Assembly: GCF_009848495.1 (NCBI RefSeq)
Contig: NZ_WWEP01000008.1
Coordinates: forward strand, 58,182 to 122,181
Reading direction: 5' to 3'
Origin: Flavobacterium sp. MK4S-17
Lineage (GTDB): Bacteria; Bacteroidota; Bacteroidia; Flavobacteriales; Flavobacteriaceae
Length of the DNA stretch: 64,000 nucleotides
How positions within the stretch are numbered: position 1 is the stretch's first letter; each line of letters opens with the position of its first letter. The notes under the pieces are model-generated. The model was not told the origin of the DNA. It saw only the letters and a list, made by a program, of their open reading frames with translations, and searched no databases. Below are positions 25,774-33,463 of the stretch, one piece after another. Position numbers and translations under genes: made by a program.

Positions 25774-27753
25774 TTGATTTCTAAAAATACTATAGATACC
25801 GTATTTGAAACCGCCCGTGTAGAGGAGGTAATAGGTGATTTTGTACAGTTGAAAAGGGCAGGCAGCAACCTAAAGGGGCTAAGCCCTTTCAGTAACGAAA
25901 AATCACCTTCTTTTATGGTTTCTCCTGTAAAACAAATATGGAAGGATTTTAGTTCCGGTAAAGGAGGAAATGCTGTGGCTTTCCTTATGGAGCATGAGCA
26001 TTTTTCCTACCCTGAAGCCATACGTTACCTGGCAAAAAAATATAATATTGAAATTGAGGAAACCGAGCAGTCAGACGAGCAAAAGGAACAGGCTAATGAA
26101 AAGGAAAGCATGTACCTGGTTTCGGAGTTTGCACAAAAATATTTCCATAGCACACTGTTAAATACTGATGAAGGCAGGGCAATAGGCTATTCCTATTTTA
26201 AAGAGCGCGGCTTTAGCGGGGAAACCATAAGTAAGTTTGGGCTGGGTTATTCGCCTGAAGAATGGGACGCGTTTACCAAAGAGGCTTTGGGAAAAGGCTA
26301 TAAACTGGAGTTTTTGGATAAAACCGGGCTGACTATAACGCGAGAGGACGGGAGGAATATTGACCGTTTTCGGGGCAGGGTAATGTTTCCTATACAAAGC
26401 ATGTCGGGCAGGGTGTTGGGTTTTGGAGGGCGTATTTTAGGAAATGACAAGAAAGTAGCCAAATACCTCAATTCGCCCGAAAGTGAAATTTACCACAAGA
26501 GCAAGGTTTTGTATGGTATTTACCATGCAAAGCAGGCTATAGCAAAGCAGGACAACTGCTATCTTGTTGAGGGCTATACCGATGTTATACAATTGCACCA
26601 GGCAGGGATAGAAAATGTGGTTGCATCAAGCGGTACTGCACTTACACCCGACCAGATAAGGCTGATAAACAGGCTTACCAAAAATATAACTGTGCTGTTT
26701 GATGGTGATGCCGCAGGTTTACGTGCCTCAATAAGAGGTATAGACCTTATACTGGAAGAGGGCATGAATGTTAAGGTATGCACATTTCCCGAAGGTGAAG
26801 ACCCGGATAGTTTTGCAAAAAAAACACCTTATGATGAACTTCAGGAATACCTTAAAAACAATTCAAAGGATTTTATCCAGTTTAAAGCATCATTACTGGT
26901 GGATGAAGCCCAGAACGACCCGGTAAAGAAAGCCGGGCTTATAAGGGATATGGTAACCAGCATATCTAAAATACCCGACAGGATACAGCGGGAAATATAT
27001 ATACAGGAATGTTCCCGTATTATGGATATATCAGAGCAGGTACTTGCCAGCACGCTGGCACAGCTGGTTCAGAAAGATATAGCCGATGCAAATAAAAAAT
27101 ACAAAGAGGAGCAAAAGGCACAGTCATTAAAACCTGTAGCAGAGGCACCACAACAGCAGGAACAGATAAACATACTGGATAACCTTGAACGGGGTATTAT
27201 TGAAATACTACTTTTGTATGGCGGCATTAAGCAGGATTTTGAAGATGTATATATTAAATATGACGAGTTTGGTAAAGAATATGAACATACCGAAAGAAAG
27301 GAGTATGCCGTTTATGAGCGTATTTATCTTAACCTGCAGGAGGATGAAATAGAATTTACCAATCCTGTTTTTAAAGCCTTATACTCGCATATAATAAATT
27401 ATTACCTCTCTGGGCAGGTGCTTAATACAGAAACTTTTTTAAATACACTGCCGCCCGAACTGCAATATGTTGCCACCGATATTTTTATGCAGGATGATAA
27501 ATATTACCTGCATGAATGGGAGGAAAAAAAGCAAATACCTGTAAAAGATAAAAACATGGGTATTGCCGCCTATACCAATGAGCATATAATTGACCTGCGC
27601 TGGCTGCTTTTAGGCAGGCTGGTACAGGATCTTAAAATGCAGGTAGGGCCTGAGGCTGATAATACAGAAATTCTGCAATCTGTAAATGATTATAATGTAC
27701 TTATAAATTACCTGTCCAGAAAAATAAACAGGATAAGGAGCAGGTTTTACTAA
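25774..27753 (+). CDS. dnaG: DNA primase, without the zinc ligands
   Basis: 659 residues starting at TTG. Makes RNA primers at the replication fork. The N-terminal CHC2 zinc-ribbon fold is recognisable but its ligands are replaced: S37 and S40 ('LSPFS') and D58 and S61 ('KDFSSG') stand where C, H, C and C belong, with the same 3/18/3 spacing as the E. coli ligands. The catalytic core is normal: 'RVMFPIQSMSGRVLGFGGR', TOPRIM 'YLVEGYTDVIQLHQAG', 'ASSGTALTPDQ' and 'FDGDAAGLRAS'. The C-terminal part (about 450-659) is the helicase-binding region. Its stop overlaps that of the convergent response regulator by four bases. Confidence 0.96.
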   Translation: MISKNTIDTVFETARVEEVIGDFVQLKRAGSNLKGLSPFSNEKSPSFMVSPVKQIWKDFSSGKGGNAVAFLMEHEHFSYPEAIRYLAKKYNIEIEETEQSDEQKEQANEKESMYLVSEFAQKYFHSTLLNTDEGRAIGYSYFKERGFSGETISKFGLGYSPEEWDAFTKEALGKGYKLEFLDKTGLTITREDGRNIDRFRGRVMFPIQSMSGRVLGFGGRILGNDKKVAKYLNSPESEIYHKSKVLYGIYHAKQAIAKQDNCYLVEGYTDVIQLHQAGIENVVASSGTALTPDQIRLINRLTKNITVLFDGDAAGLRASIRGIDLILEEGMNVKVCTFPEGEDPDSFAKKTPYDELQEYLKNNSKDFIQFKASLLVDEAQNDPVKKAGLIRDMVTSISKIPDRIQREIYIQECSRIMDISEQVLASTLAQLVQKDIADANKKYKEEQKAQSLKPVAEAPQQQEQINILDNLERGIIEILLLYGGIKQDFEDVYIKYDEFGKEYEHTERKEYAVYERIYLNLQEDEIEFTNPVFKALYSHIINYYLSGQVLNTETFLNTLPPELQYVATDIFMQDDKYYLHEWEEKKQIPVKDKNMGIAAYTNEHIIDLRWLLLGRLVQDLKMQVGPEADNTEILQSVNDYNVLINYLSRKINRIRSRFY

Positions 27754-28379
27754 ACAATATCCAGTGTTTTAGCCTTATTTACTAAATCCACAAGGTTGGT
27801 AACATGCAGTTTTGTAAGCAGCCTTAATTTATAGGTACTGATTGTTTTTTCATTAAGGTCAAGCAGCTTGGCAATTTCCTTATTCTTTTTGCCCTCGCTA
27901 AGATACCTTAAAACCTCAATTTCGCGGGAGGACAGCTTGCGGTACAGCCTTTCCGACTTTTTGCCTTTATTAAGCAGGGCAAGATTTTTCTTTACGGTAT
28001 CGCTAAATACCACTTCGCCTTCATTTACTTTTTTAATAGCATTTTCAAGGTCTTCCATCCTGGCACTTTTATGCACGTAGGCAGAAACGCCTGCCTTAAG
28101 TGCATTTGGGGCATAAATCTGTTCAGCAAGGTTAGTAAATATTATTACCTTGGTATCAGGAAACTCCTTAATGAGTGATTTAACTGCACTTATACTTGTA
28201 AGCCCGTCAAGCTCAAGGTCTATCACGGCGGCATCAACTGTTTTTTTTCCTAATATATCCAATAAGCTATCCAGACTGTTAACAACACCCACAAAACTAA
28301 ATTCCGGATTATCCCTGAAGTAAGACTTCATCCCATAATGTACAACAGGATGGTTATCTGCCAAGCAAAGTTTTATCAT
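27750..28379 (-). CDS. NarL/FixJ-type response regulator
   Basis: 209 residues. The receiver domain (about 2-115) has acidic residues D8 ('LADNHP'), phosphoacceptor D54 ('AAVIDLELDG'), T82 region ('VIIFTN') and K104 ('YVHKSA'). The LuxR-type helix-turn-helix follows (about 143-205, 'LSSREIEVLRYLSEGKKNKE' and 'IAKLLDLNEKTISTYKLRLL'). It would bind DNA after phosphorylation. No histidine kinase gene is next to it, so it is an orphan regulator here. Its coding 3' end meets dnaG tail to tail. No exact -7 box is seen; TAACTTTA lies upstream. Confidence 0.92.
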   Translation of the reverse strand: MIKLCLADNHPVVHYGMKSYFRDNPEFSFVGVVNSLDSLLDILGKKTVDAAVIDLELDGLTSISAVKSLIKEFPDTKVIIFTNLAEQIYAPNALKAGVSAYVHKSARMEDLENAIKKVNEGEVVFSDTVKKNLALLNKGKKSERLYRKLSSREIEVLRYLSEGKKNKEIAKLLDLNEKTISTYKLRLLTKLHVTNLVDLVNKAKTLDIV

Positions 28380-28453
28380 AATTGTAATTTTTGGGTTAAA
28401 ACTTATAGTAAAGTTAGGTATTAATATCTTAAAGTATTGTGAATGAAAGAATT

Positions 28454-29260
28454 TTATTTCAAAAATTCAGGGATATCACAAACCGGTATAGCGTTCATTT
28501 TGTGTTGGTTAATAGTATTAAGTCTTATATAAATCTTAAAAACGTCTTTTAATCGCCCTGTAAAGTCTTCTTCGGTTTTGCCTTTTTCGGCTTCCAGCAT
28601 GGCCCATTCAAGTTCATCATAACTTGCCCCAAGCTGGTCTTCATCACTCCTGTCATCCCCAAAAAGGCCGTCAGTAGGTTTTGCAGCTATAATGCTTTGT
28701 GGCACATCCAGATAGGCTGCCAACAGGCGTACTTCCGATTTCATCAAGTCGGCAATTGGGCTGATGTCAACGCCCCCATCACCATATTTTGTAAAAAAGC
28801 CGACACCAAAATCTTCAACCTTATTGCCTGTGCCTGCTACAAGTGCACTGTGTATGCCTGCCATATAATATAATGTAGTCATCCTGAGCCTTGCACGTGT
28901 ATTGGCAAGGGTAAGGTCCAACAGGTGCGGGTTGCCTGTTTCCGGTACTTCTGTCCTGAACGATTCGAAAACAGGGGTAAGGTCAACTTCTGCCGAAGTA
29001 ACATTGGTATAGCGTTCCTTAAGCTGCTTTATGTGTTCACGTGCACGGCTTACATGGCTTGGTGCCTGGTGTATTGGCATTTCCACACATAAGGTAGGAT
29101 ATCCGGTTTGTGCGCATAGGGTTGAGGTTACAGCAGAATCTATTCCGCCAGATATTCCTACAACAAAACCTTTAACTTTTGCGTTAGTTACATAATCATG
29201 CAGCCATTGCACTATATATTCATTTATTTCCTTAGCCTTAAAAGTATTTTTGCCGGTCAT
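28454..29260 (-). CDS. nadE: NAD+ synthase, ammonia-dependent form
   Basis: 268 residues. Amidates nicotinic acid adenine dinucleotide to NAD+ with ATP. The PP-loop 'GISGGIDSAVTS' (35-46) is intact and 'GTGNKVEDFGVGFFTKYGDG' is the conserved substrate-binding segment. No N-terminal glutaminase domain is present, so it uses ammonia directly. The gene lies head to head with gldB, the same nadE-gldB-gldC neighbourhood as in F. johnsoniae, which supports a flavobacterial origin. Confidence 0.96.
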   Translation of the reverse strand: MTGKNTFKAKEINEYIVQWLHDYVTNAKVKGFVVGISGGIDSAVTSTLCAQTGYPTLCVEMPIHQAPSHVSRAREHIKQLKERYTNVTSAEVDLTPVFESFRTEVPETGNPHLLDLTLANTRARLRMTTLYYMAGIHSALVAGTGNKVEDFGVGFFTKYGDGGVDISPIADLMKSEVRLLAAYLDVPQSIIAAKPTDGLFGDDRSDEDQLGASYDELEWAMLEAEKGKTEEDFTGRLKDVFKIYIRLNTINQHKMNAIPVCDIPEFLK

Positions 29261-29290
29261 GATTTACTTATTTAATAGGATTTACTAATG

Positions 29291-29298
29291 TATATTTG
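29291..29298 (+). promoter_or_regulatory. -7 promoter box for gldBC
   Basis: TATATTTG followed by C matches TAnnTTTGC. Predicted start near 29302, giving a leader of about 70 nt. Confidence 0.6.
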
Positions 29299-29371
29299 CA
29301 CTGAAAATTGCACATAAAATTAAAAAAATCTAAAATAAGAGTTCTTAATATTATTACAATTAATATTACAA

Positions 29372-30334
29372 ATGAAGAAGTTATTACTGCTGTTTACTAT
29401 TATGCTACTTATTGTTTCCTGTAAGCAGGAAAATAAAACAGAGCAAAAAATTGCCGAAGTACCTGTAAAGGAAGTGCATATAAAGAGGTTTGATAAAATA
29501 TTCTTTAAAAGCAGCCCTGATGAATTGCCGGCCTTGAAAAAGGAATATCCTTTCCTGTTTCCTGCCGATACTCCTGATGAGGTTTGGGTACAGAAAATGA
29601 CTGACCCTTTCCTTAAGGAACTTTATACGGAGGTGCAAAAAGCATATCCTGACCTGAATGGGCTTGAAAAAGATTTAGAGCAGCTTTTTCAGCGTATGAG
29701 GTATTATTATCCTGAGTTAAAAGAGCAGCCTGACGTTATAACCTTAGTTTCTGATGACCTGGATATAAAATCTATATATACAGATAATATTGTACTGATA
29801 CCGCTTAGCCTTTACCTGGGCAGGGATAACCGACTTTACGAGGGGCTGGATAAATACCAGGTGCAAAATTATGAACCTTCACAAATATTGCCGGATATAG
29901 TAAGCTCTTTCAGCAACAACAGGGTTCCGGTTCCGCAGGATAGGTCGCTTTTAGCCTTAATGGTTTATTTTGGTAAACAGTTATATTTAAAAGATGTGCT
30001 CCTGCCTGATGCTACAGATGCCGATAAAATTGGTTATACACAGGAACAGATTGACTGGTCAAAGGCTAATGAAGAAGAAATCTGGCGTTATTTTGTAGAT
30101 GAGAAGATTTTATTTGATAATAATCCTAAACTCGCACTGCGCTTTATAAACCCTGCACCATTTTCCAAGTTTTACCTTGAAGTGGATAAAGAATCGCCCG
30201 GCAGGATTGGGCAGTGGATGGGGTGGCAGATTGTGCGTGCCTACATGAAAAATAATGAGGTAACTTTGCAGGATATGATCCAAAAGGATGCGAAAGAAAT
30301 TTTTGATAACTCTAAATATAAACCAAAGAAATAA
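29372..30334 (+). CDS. gldB: Gliding motility lipoprotein GldB
   Basis: 320 residues with a lipobox at the end of the signal peptide ('LIVSC', Cys17). The body matches GldB: 'VKEVHIKRFDKIFF', 'LIPLSLYLGRDNRLYEGLDK', 'SLLALMVYFGKQLYLKDVL', 'PGRIGQWMGWQIVRAYM'. GldB is required for gliding in F. johnsoniae and is linked to the T9SS machinery, though its exact mechanism is not established. The stop codon overlaps the gldC start (TAATG), so they are translationally coupled. Confidence 0.95.
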   Translation: MKKLLLLFTIMLLIVSCKQENKTEQKIAEVPVKEVHIKRFDKIFFKSSPDELPALKKEYPFLFPADTPDEVWVQKMTDPFLKELYTEVQKAYPDLNGLEKDLEQLFQRMRYYYPELKEQPDVITLVSDDLDIKSIYTDNIVLIPLSLYLGRDNRLYEGLDKYQVQNYEPSQILPDIVSSFSNNRVPVPQDRSLLALMVYFGKQLYLKDVLLPDATDADKIGYTQEQIDWSKANEEEIWRYFVDEKILFDNNPKLALRFINPAPFSKFYLEVDKESPGRIGQWMGWQIVRAYMKNNEVTLQDMIQKDAKEIFDNSKYKPKK

Positions 30335-30681
30335 TGCCTGAAGATAAATTACATAAATCTGAAATTAAAATAAACGTAGCACTTGATGATAACAGGATTC
30401 CTGAAAAATTAAGCTGGACTGCCCGTGACGGTGGCGTGGTAAACCAGGAATCTAAAGCCATTATGCTTTCCGTGTGGGACAGCAAAGTACAGGAAAGCAT
30501 GCGTATTGACCTGTGGACAAAAGATATGCCTGTGGATGAAATGAAAGTCTTTTTCCACCAGACACTGGTTTCCATGTCGGATACATTTGAGCGCGCTACG
30601 GGAGATAAAAAAATGAGCGACACCATGAAAGATTTTTGTGACTACTTTGCTGAAAAGCTGGAGCTTAAAAATGATAAATAA
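30334..30681 (+). CDS. gldC: Gliding motility protein GldC
   Basis: 115 residues, no signal peptide, cytosolic. The pattern 'SEIKINVALDDNRIPEKLSW', 'SIMLSVWDSK'-like text ('IMLSVWDSKVQESMRIDLWT'), 'DEMKVFFHQTLVSM' and 'MSDTMKDFCDYFAEKL' is typical of GldC. It is coupled to gldB. Known to be needed for efficient but not absolute gliding; molecular role unknown. A terminator follows immediately. Confidence 0.95.
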   Translation: MPEDKLHKSEIKINVALDDNRIPEKLSWTARDGGVVNQESKAIMLSVWDSKVQESMRIDLWTKDMPVDEMKVFFHQTLVSMSDTFERATGDKKMSDTMKDFCDYFAEKLELKNDK

Positions 30682-30683
30682 TT

Positions 30684-30704
30684 GCGGCTATGAGCCGCTT
30701 TTTT
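30684..30704 (+). terminator. Intrinsic terminator after gldC, abutting the next start codon
   Basis: GCGGC (30684-30688) pairs with GCCGC (30694-30698) around TATGA, followed by TTTTTT. The next in-frame ATG (30705) begins right after the T-run, and another ATG (30690) lies inside the loop. Confidence 0.75.
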
Positions 30705-31175
30705 ATGGATATAACCTTCCGAGAATTTAAAGTTGAGGATACCGCAGCGGTAATCAGCCTTTTTCGTAATACTGTACGCAGTGTAAACAGGCAGCATTAT
30801 ACCGAAGAACAAACCAAAGCCTGGGCTCCTGATATTATTTATGAAGATAAATGGGCAGATAAATTGCAAAAGCATTATACAGTTGTTGCCGAGCTTAACG
30901 GGGTAATATGTGGTTTTGGCGATATAGATAATACGGGGTATTTTGACCATCTTTTTGTGCATAAGGACTACCAGCGCAAGGGCATAGCAGCAGGTATAAC
31001 CGAAAGGATAGAGGATTATGCCATACAAATGGGAATAAAAGTTATAACCGTAGCAGTATCAATAACGGCAAAACCCTTTTTTACAGTGAAAGGATATTCT
31101 TTGCTACGGCAGCAGGAAGTAGAATTTAACGGACAGGTTTTTACCAATTTCCAGATGGAAAAGAAAATTATTTAA
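30705..31175 (+). CDS. GNAT family N-acetyltransferase
   Basis: 156 residues from the ATG at 30705 (MDITFREF). An in-frame ATG five codons upstream falls in the loop of the gldC terminator, so I prefer the later one. Motif A is 'YFDHLFVHKDYQRKGIA' with the acetyl-CoA loop, and 'KPFFTVKGYSLLRQQEV' is the C-terminal part. The substrate is unknown. With no separate promoter visible, expression probably depends on read-through of the terminator. Its end overlaps the convergent engB end by 8 bp. Confidence 0.85.
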   Translation: MDITFREFKVEDTAAVISLFRNTVRSVNRQHYTEEQTKAWAPDIIYEDKWADKLQKHYTVVAELNGVICGFGDIDNTGYFDHLFVHKDYQRKGIAAGITERIEDYAIQMGIKVITVAVSITAKPFFTVKGYSLLRQQEVEFNGQVFTNFQMEKKII

Positions 31176-31788
31176 ATCCCTGATTTTTAAATATTTCCTG
31201 GTTAACCGTATCTATATAATTTAAAAGTTCATCACGGCCGGTACCCTCTGTAGATGAGGTAACAAAATACTGTGGCATCTCTTCCCAGTTATTGGCCAGT
31301 AATTGTTTCCTGTATGCCGCTACATGCTGGCTTATCTTGCCTTTGCTTATTTTATCGGCTTTTGTAAAAATAATGCAGAAAGGTACCTGTGCCTCACCAA
31401 GATAATTTATAAACTCAAGGTCAATTTTTTGCGCTTCAAGGCGTATGTCTATCAAAACAAAGCCGCACACAAGCTGTTCCCGTTTTTCAAAATAGTCGGT
31501 AATGAATTTTTGAAAAGTTTCCTTTGCTTTTTTGGAAACCCTGGCATAGCCGTAACCCGGCAGGTCGACAAGAAACCAGTTACTGTTTATTTTAAAGTGG
31601 TTAATAAGCTGTGTTTTTCCAGGCTTGGCAGATGTTTTGGCAAGGCTGTTCCGCCCTGTAAGCATATTAATAAGTGAGGACTTACCAACGTTGGAACGGC
31701 CAATAAAAGCATATTCCGGCAACGGTTCGTTTGGGCATTTCGCCACATCACTGTTGCTTATTATAAATTCGGCAGTATTAACTTTCAT
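31168..31788 (-). CDS. engB: Ribosome biogenesis GTPase YihA/YsxC/EngB
   Basis: 206 residues. G1 'GRSNVGKSS' (30-38), G3 'DLPGYG' (74-79), G4 'TKAD' (141-144) and G5-like 'TSSTEG' are all present. Bacterial members help mature the large ribosomal subunit and are often essential. Cytosolic. It is the downstream gene of a two-gene minus-strand unit with the alpha/beta hydrolase, 40 bp away. A small stem (TAGCC/GGCTA) in the gap has no T-run on the coding strand and is not a terminator. Confidence 0.95.
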   Translation of the reverse strand: MKVNTAEFIISNSDVAKCPNEPLPEYAFIGRSNVGKSSLINMLTGRNSLAKTSAKPGKTQLINHFKINSNWFLVDLPGYGYARVSKKAKETFQKFITDYFEKREQLVCGFVLIDIRLEAQKIDLEFINYLGEAQVPFCIIFTKADKISKGKISQHVAAYRKQLLANNWEEMPQYFVTSSTEGTGRDELLNYIDTVNQEIFKNQGFK

Positions 31789-31828
31789 ATAGCAGGTGTT
31801 TTTTAGCCTCCCGGCTATATTAATATAA

Positions 31829-32590
31829 TTATAGCCCCGAAGCTTTCAGCCAATCGTGCATAATCCTGTTAAACTCTTCAGGATGTTCCATCATGGCAGC
31901 GTGCCCGCATTGGTCAATCCAGTACAGGGATGAGTTGGGCAGCAGCTTATGGAATTCCTCAGCAACATCAGGTGGGGTTACAGTATCGTTTTTACCCCAT
32001 ATTATGCAGGTAGGCACATGCATTTTAGGCAAATCTTTCGCCATGTTGTGGCGTATTGCGCTTTTGGCTATTGTAAGTGTTTTTATAAGCTTAAGCCTGT
32101 CATTGGCTACAGCATATACTTCATCAATAATTTCTTCGGTAGCAACGGCAGGGTCATAAAATACCTCACCGGCTTTTTTCTTAATATAATCCCTGTCGCC
32201 CCTGCGCGGGTAGCTGTCGCCCATAGCGCTTTCATAAAGGCCGGAACTACCTGTAATAACCAGGCCAAGCATTTTCTCGGGATACATTTTTGTGTGGTAC
32301 AGCGCAATATGCCCCCCAAGTGAGTTGCCCAGTAATATTACCCTGTCAAAGCCTTTATAAGTAATAAAATCCTTTACCCATTTAGAAAAAGCCTTAACAT
32401 TAGTTTTAAGCAGGCTTTGTGTATATATAGGCAATTCGGGTATTACAACTTTATACCCGTGTTTAGGAAAATACTCTGCAACACCGTCAAAATTACTTAA
32501 GCCACCCATTAAGCCGTGCAGTATAATAATCGGGGTACCTTCACCGGCTTCATAATAGCTGTATTTGCCGTCCTTATTTGTGCTTTGCAT
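31829..32590 (-). CDS. Alpha/beta hydrolase
   Basis: 253 residues from the ATG at 32590 (MQSTNKDG). A longer frame begins with TTG at 32620, but that codon lies inside the -7 box at 32618-32625 and cannot be translated from it. Oxyanion 'LHGLMGG' (24-30), nucleophile elbow 'GNSLGG' (88-93, S90), acid 'WGKNDTVTPP' and final 'CGHAAMMEHP' histidine give a complete catalytic triad. The substrate is unknown. In many flavobacteria this gene lies beside the dcw cluster and engB, as here. Confidence 0.88.
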   Translation of the reverse strand: MQSTNKDGKYSYYEAGEGTPIIILHGLMGGLSNFDGVAEYFPKHGYKVVIPELPIYTQSLLKTNVKAFSKWVKDFITYKGFDRVILLGNSLGGHIALYHTKMYPEKMLGLVITGSSGLYESAMGDSYPRRGDRDYIKKKAGEVFYDPAVATEEIIDEVYAVANDRLKLIKTLTIAKSAIRHNMAKDLPKMHVPTCIIWGKNDTVTPPDVAEEFHKLLPNSSLYWIDQCGHAAMMEHPEEFNRIMHDWLKASGL

Positions 32591-32617
32591 GCTTTTAATA
32601 ATCGTTTCAATCAACCA

Positions 32618-32625
32618 CAAATATA
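32618..32625 (-). promoter_or_regulatory. -7 promoter box for hydrolase-engB
   Basis: TATATTTG on the minus strand matches TAnnTTTG. Predicted start near 32614, leader about 24 nt to the ATG at 32590. Confidence 0.6.
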
Positions 32626-32840
32626 TAATATTAAAGTTATTATTTACCTGATTTTTTATATGCCTGCCTGTGTTTTATAAGGTTTTTAATGATTAAAAGT
32701 TATTAGGTGTTTTAAATCCCTTACAATCAGTTGTTAACATATTTAATACATGTTCGTTAGCATTTTTTAGGAATTTAAAATTTTAATGTTAAGTATTACT
32801 AATTTTTTCAAAAATTATTAGCCTAGCACAGGTTCGGCTT

Positions 32841-32888
32841 ACTTTTTTTTAAAACATAAACTTAAGAGCAACTTTTTTTAAAACATAG
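32841..32888 (+). repeat. Two direct repeats 30 bp apart upstream of mraZ
   Basis: ACTTTTTTTTAAAACATA (32841-32858) and ACTTTTTTTAAAACATA (32871-32887) differ only by one T. Their starts are exactly 30 bp apart, close to three helical turns, so both would face the same side of the helix. Possible regulator or curved-DNA element. Confidence 0.55.
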
Positions 32889-32890
32889 AA

Positions 32891-32949
32891 GTGGTAAACC
32901 AGTGTCAAAACTTATTAACAATGTGGTATAAAGTGGTATAAAGTGGTAA
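32891..32949 (+). promoter_or_regulatory. MraZ operator boxes
   Basis: GTGGT occurs at 32923, 32933 and 32943 with exact 10-bp period; the last two read AAAGTGGTA. A further GTGGTAAA is at 32891. Known MraZ operators are tandem GTGGG-like boxes with 10-bp period, or AAAGTG[T/G] with 3-nt spacers, which two of these match. The boxes cover the -33 region of the mraZ promoter, so MraZ binding should block it. Autoregulation is inferred from other bacteria. Confidence 0.8.
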
Positions 32950-32957
32950 AATATATA

Positions 32958-32965
32958 TATATTTG
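32958..32965 (+). promoter_or_regulatory. -7 promoter box of the dcw operon
   Basis: TATATTTG followed by C matches TAnnTTTGC. Start near 32969, leader about 24 nt to the mraZ TTG start. No second exact box is seen before ftsZ, so it may drive the whole cluster. Confidence 0.65.
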
Positions 32966-32992
32966 CTTTAAAATCAACACAAACGTAACTGC

Positions 32993-33463
32993 TTGAATGC
33001 CATAACAGGAACATATGAATGTAAGGTGGATGCTAAGGGAAGGCTGATGATGCCTGCTCCCTTAAAGAAGCAGTTGTCTGTTGGTATTGATGATGGATTT
33101 ATTTTAAAGCGTTCGGTTTTTCAACCCTGCCTGGAATTATATCCAATGGGTGAGTGGAAGAAAATGATGGAGAAGATAAATAAACTGAATCGTTTTGTTA
33201 AGAAGAATAATGATTTTATAAGACGCTTTACTGCGGGTGTTAAAATGGTGGAGGTTGATGCGGCAGGCAGGCTGCTGGTGCCTAAAGACCTTGTGGTTTT
33301 TGCGGGCATAGATAAGGATATTGTACTGTCTTCGGCTGTTAATATTGTTGAAATATGGGATAAGGACAGGTATGAGCAGGCTATTGATGATTCGGTGGTT
33401 GATTTTGCTGACCTTGCCGAAGAAGTAATGGGAAATTTAAACGATGAAGATGGAATATCATAA
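32993..33463 (+). CDS. mraZ: Transcriptional regulator MraZ
   Basis: 156 residues starting at TTG; the nearby ATG at 32997 is out of frame. The protein has two SpoVT/AbrB-type halves, each with the DAKGRL-type DNA-binding signature: 'CKVDAKGRLMMPAPLK' (10-25) and 'VEVDAAGRLLVPKDLV' (86-101). MraZ forms a ring that binds the tandem boxes just upstream and represses the dcw operon. The gene overlaps rsmH by 20 nt. Confidence 0.95.
   Translation: MNAITGTYECKVDAKGRLMMPAPLKKQLSVGIDDGFILKRSVFQPCLELYPMGEWKKMMEKINKLNRFVKKNNDFIRRFTAGVKMVEVDAAGRLLVPKDLVVFAGIDKDIVLSSAVNIVEIWDKDRYEQAIDDSVVDFADLAEEVMGNLNDEDGIS

Larger units (their letters stand above)
32626..32992. other. Intergenic control region of the dcw cluster
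   Basis: About 370 bp, strongly AT-rich, no supported ORF. Going toward mraZ it holds AT-rich text with short inverted repeats, two direct repeats 30 bp apart (32841-32888), an isolated GTGGT box (32891), three 10-bp-spaced GTGGT boxes (32923-32947), and the -7 box (32958-32965). The two directions of transcription use promoters at opposite ends. Confidence 0.7.

Noticed and set aside
31789..31828. Small stem TAGCC/GGCTA between engB and the hydrolase as a terminator
   Set aside because: No T-run follows on the coding strand, and the two genes look co-transcribed.
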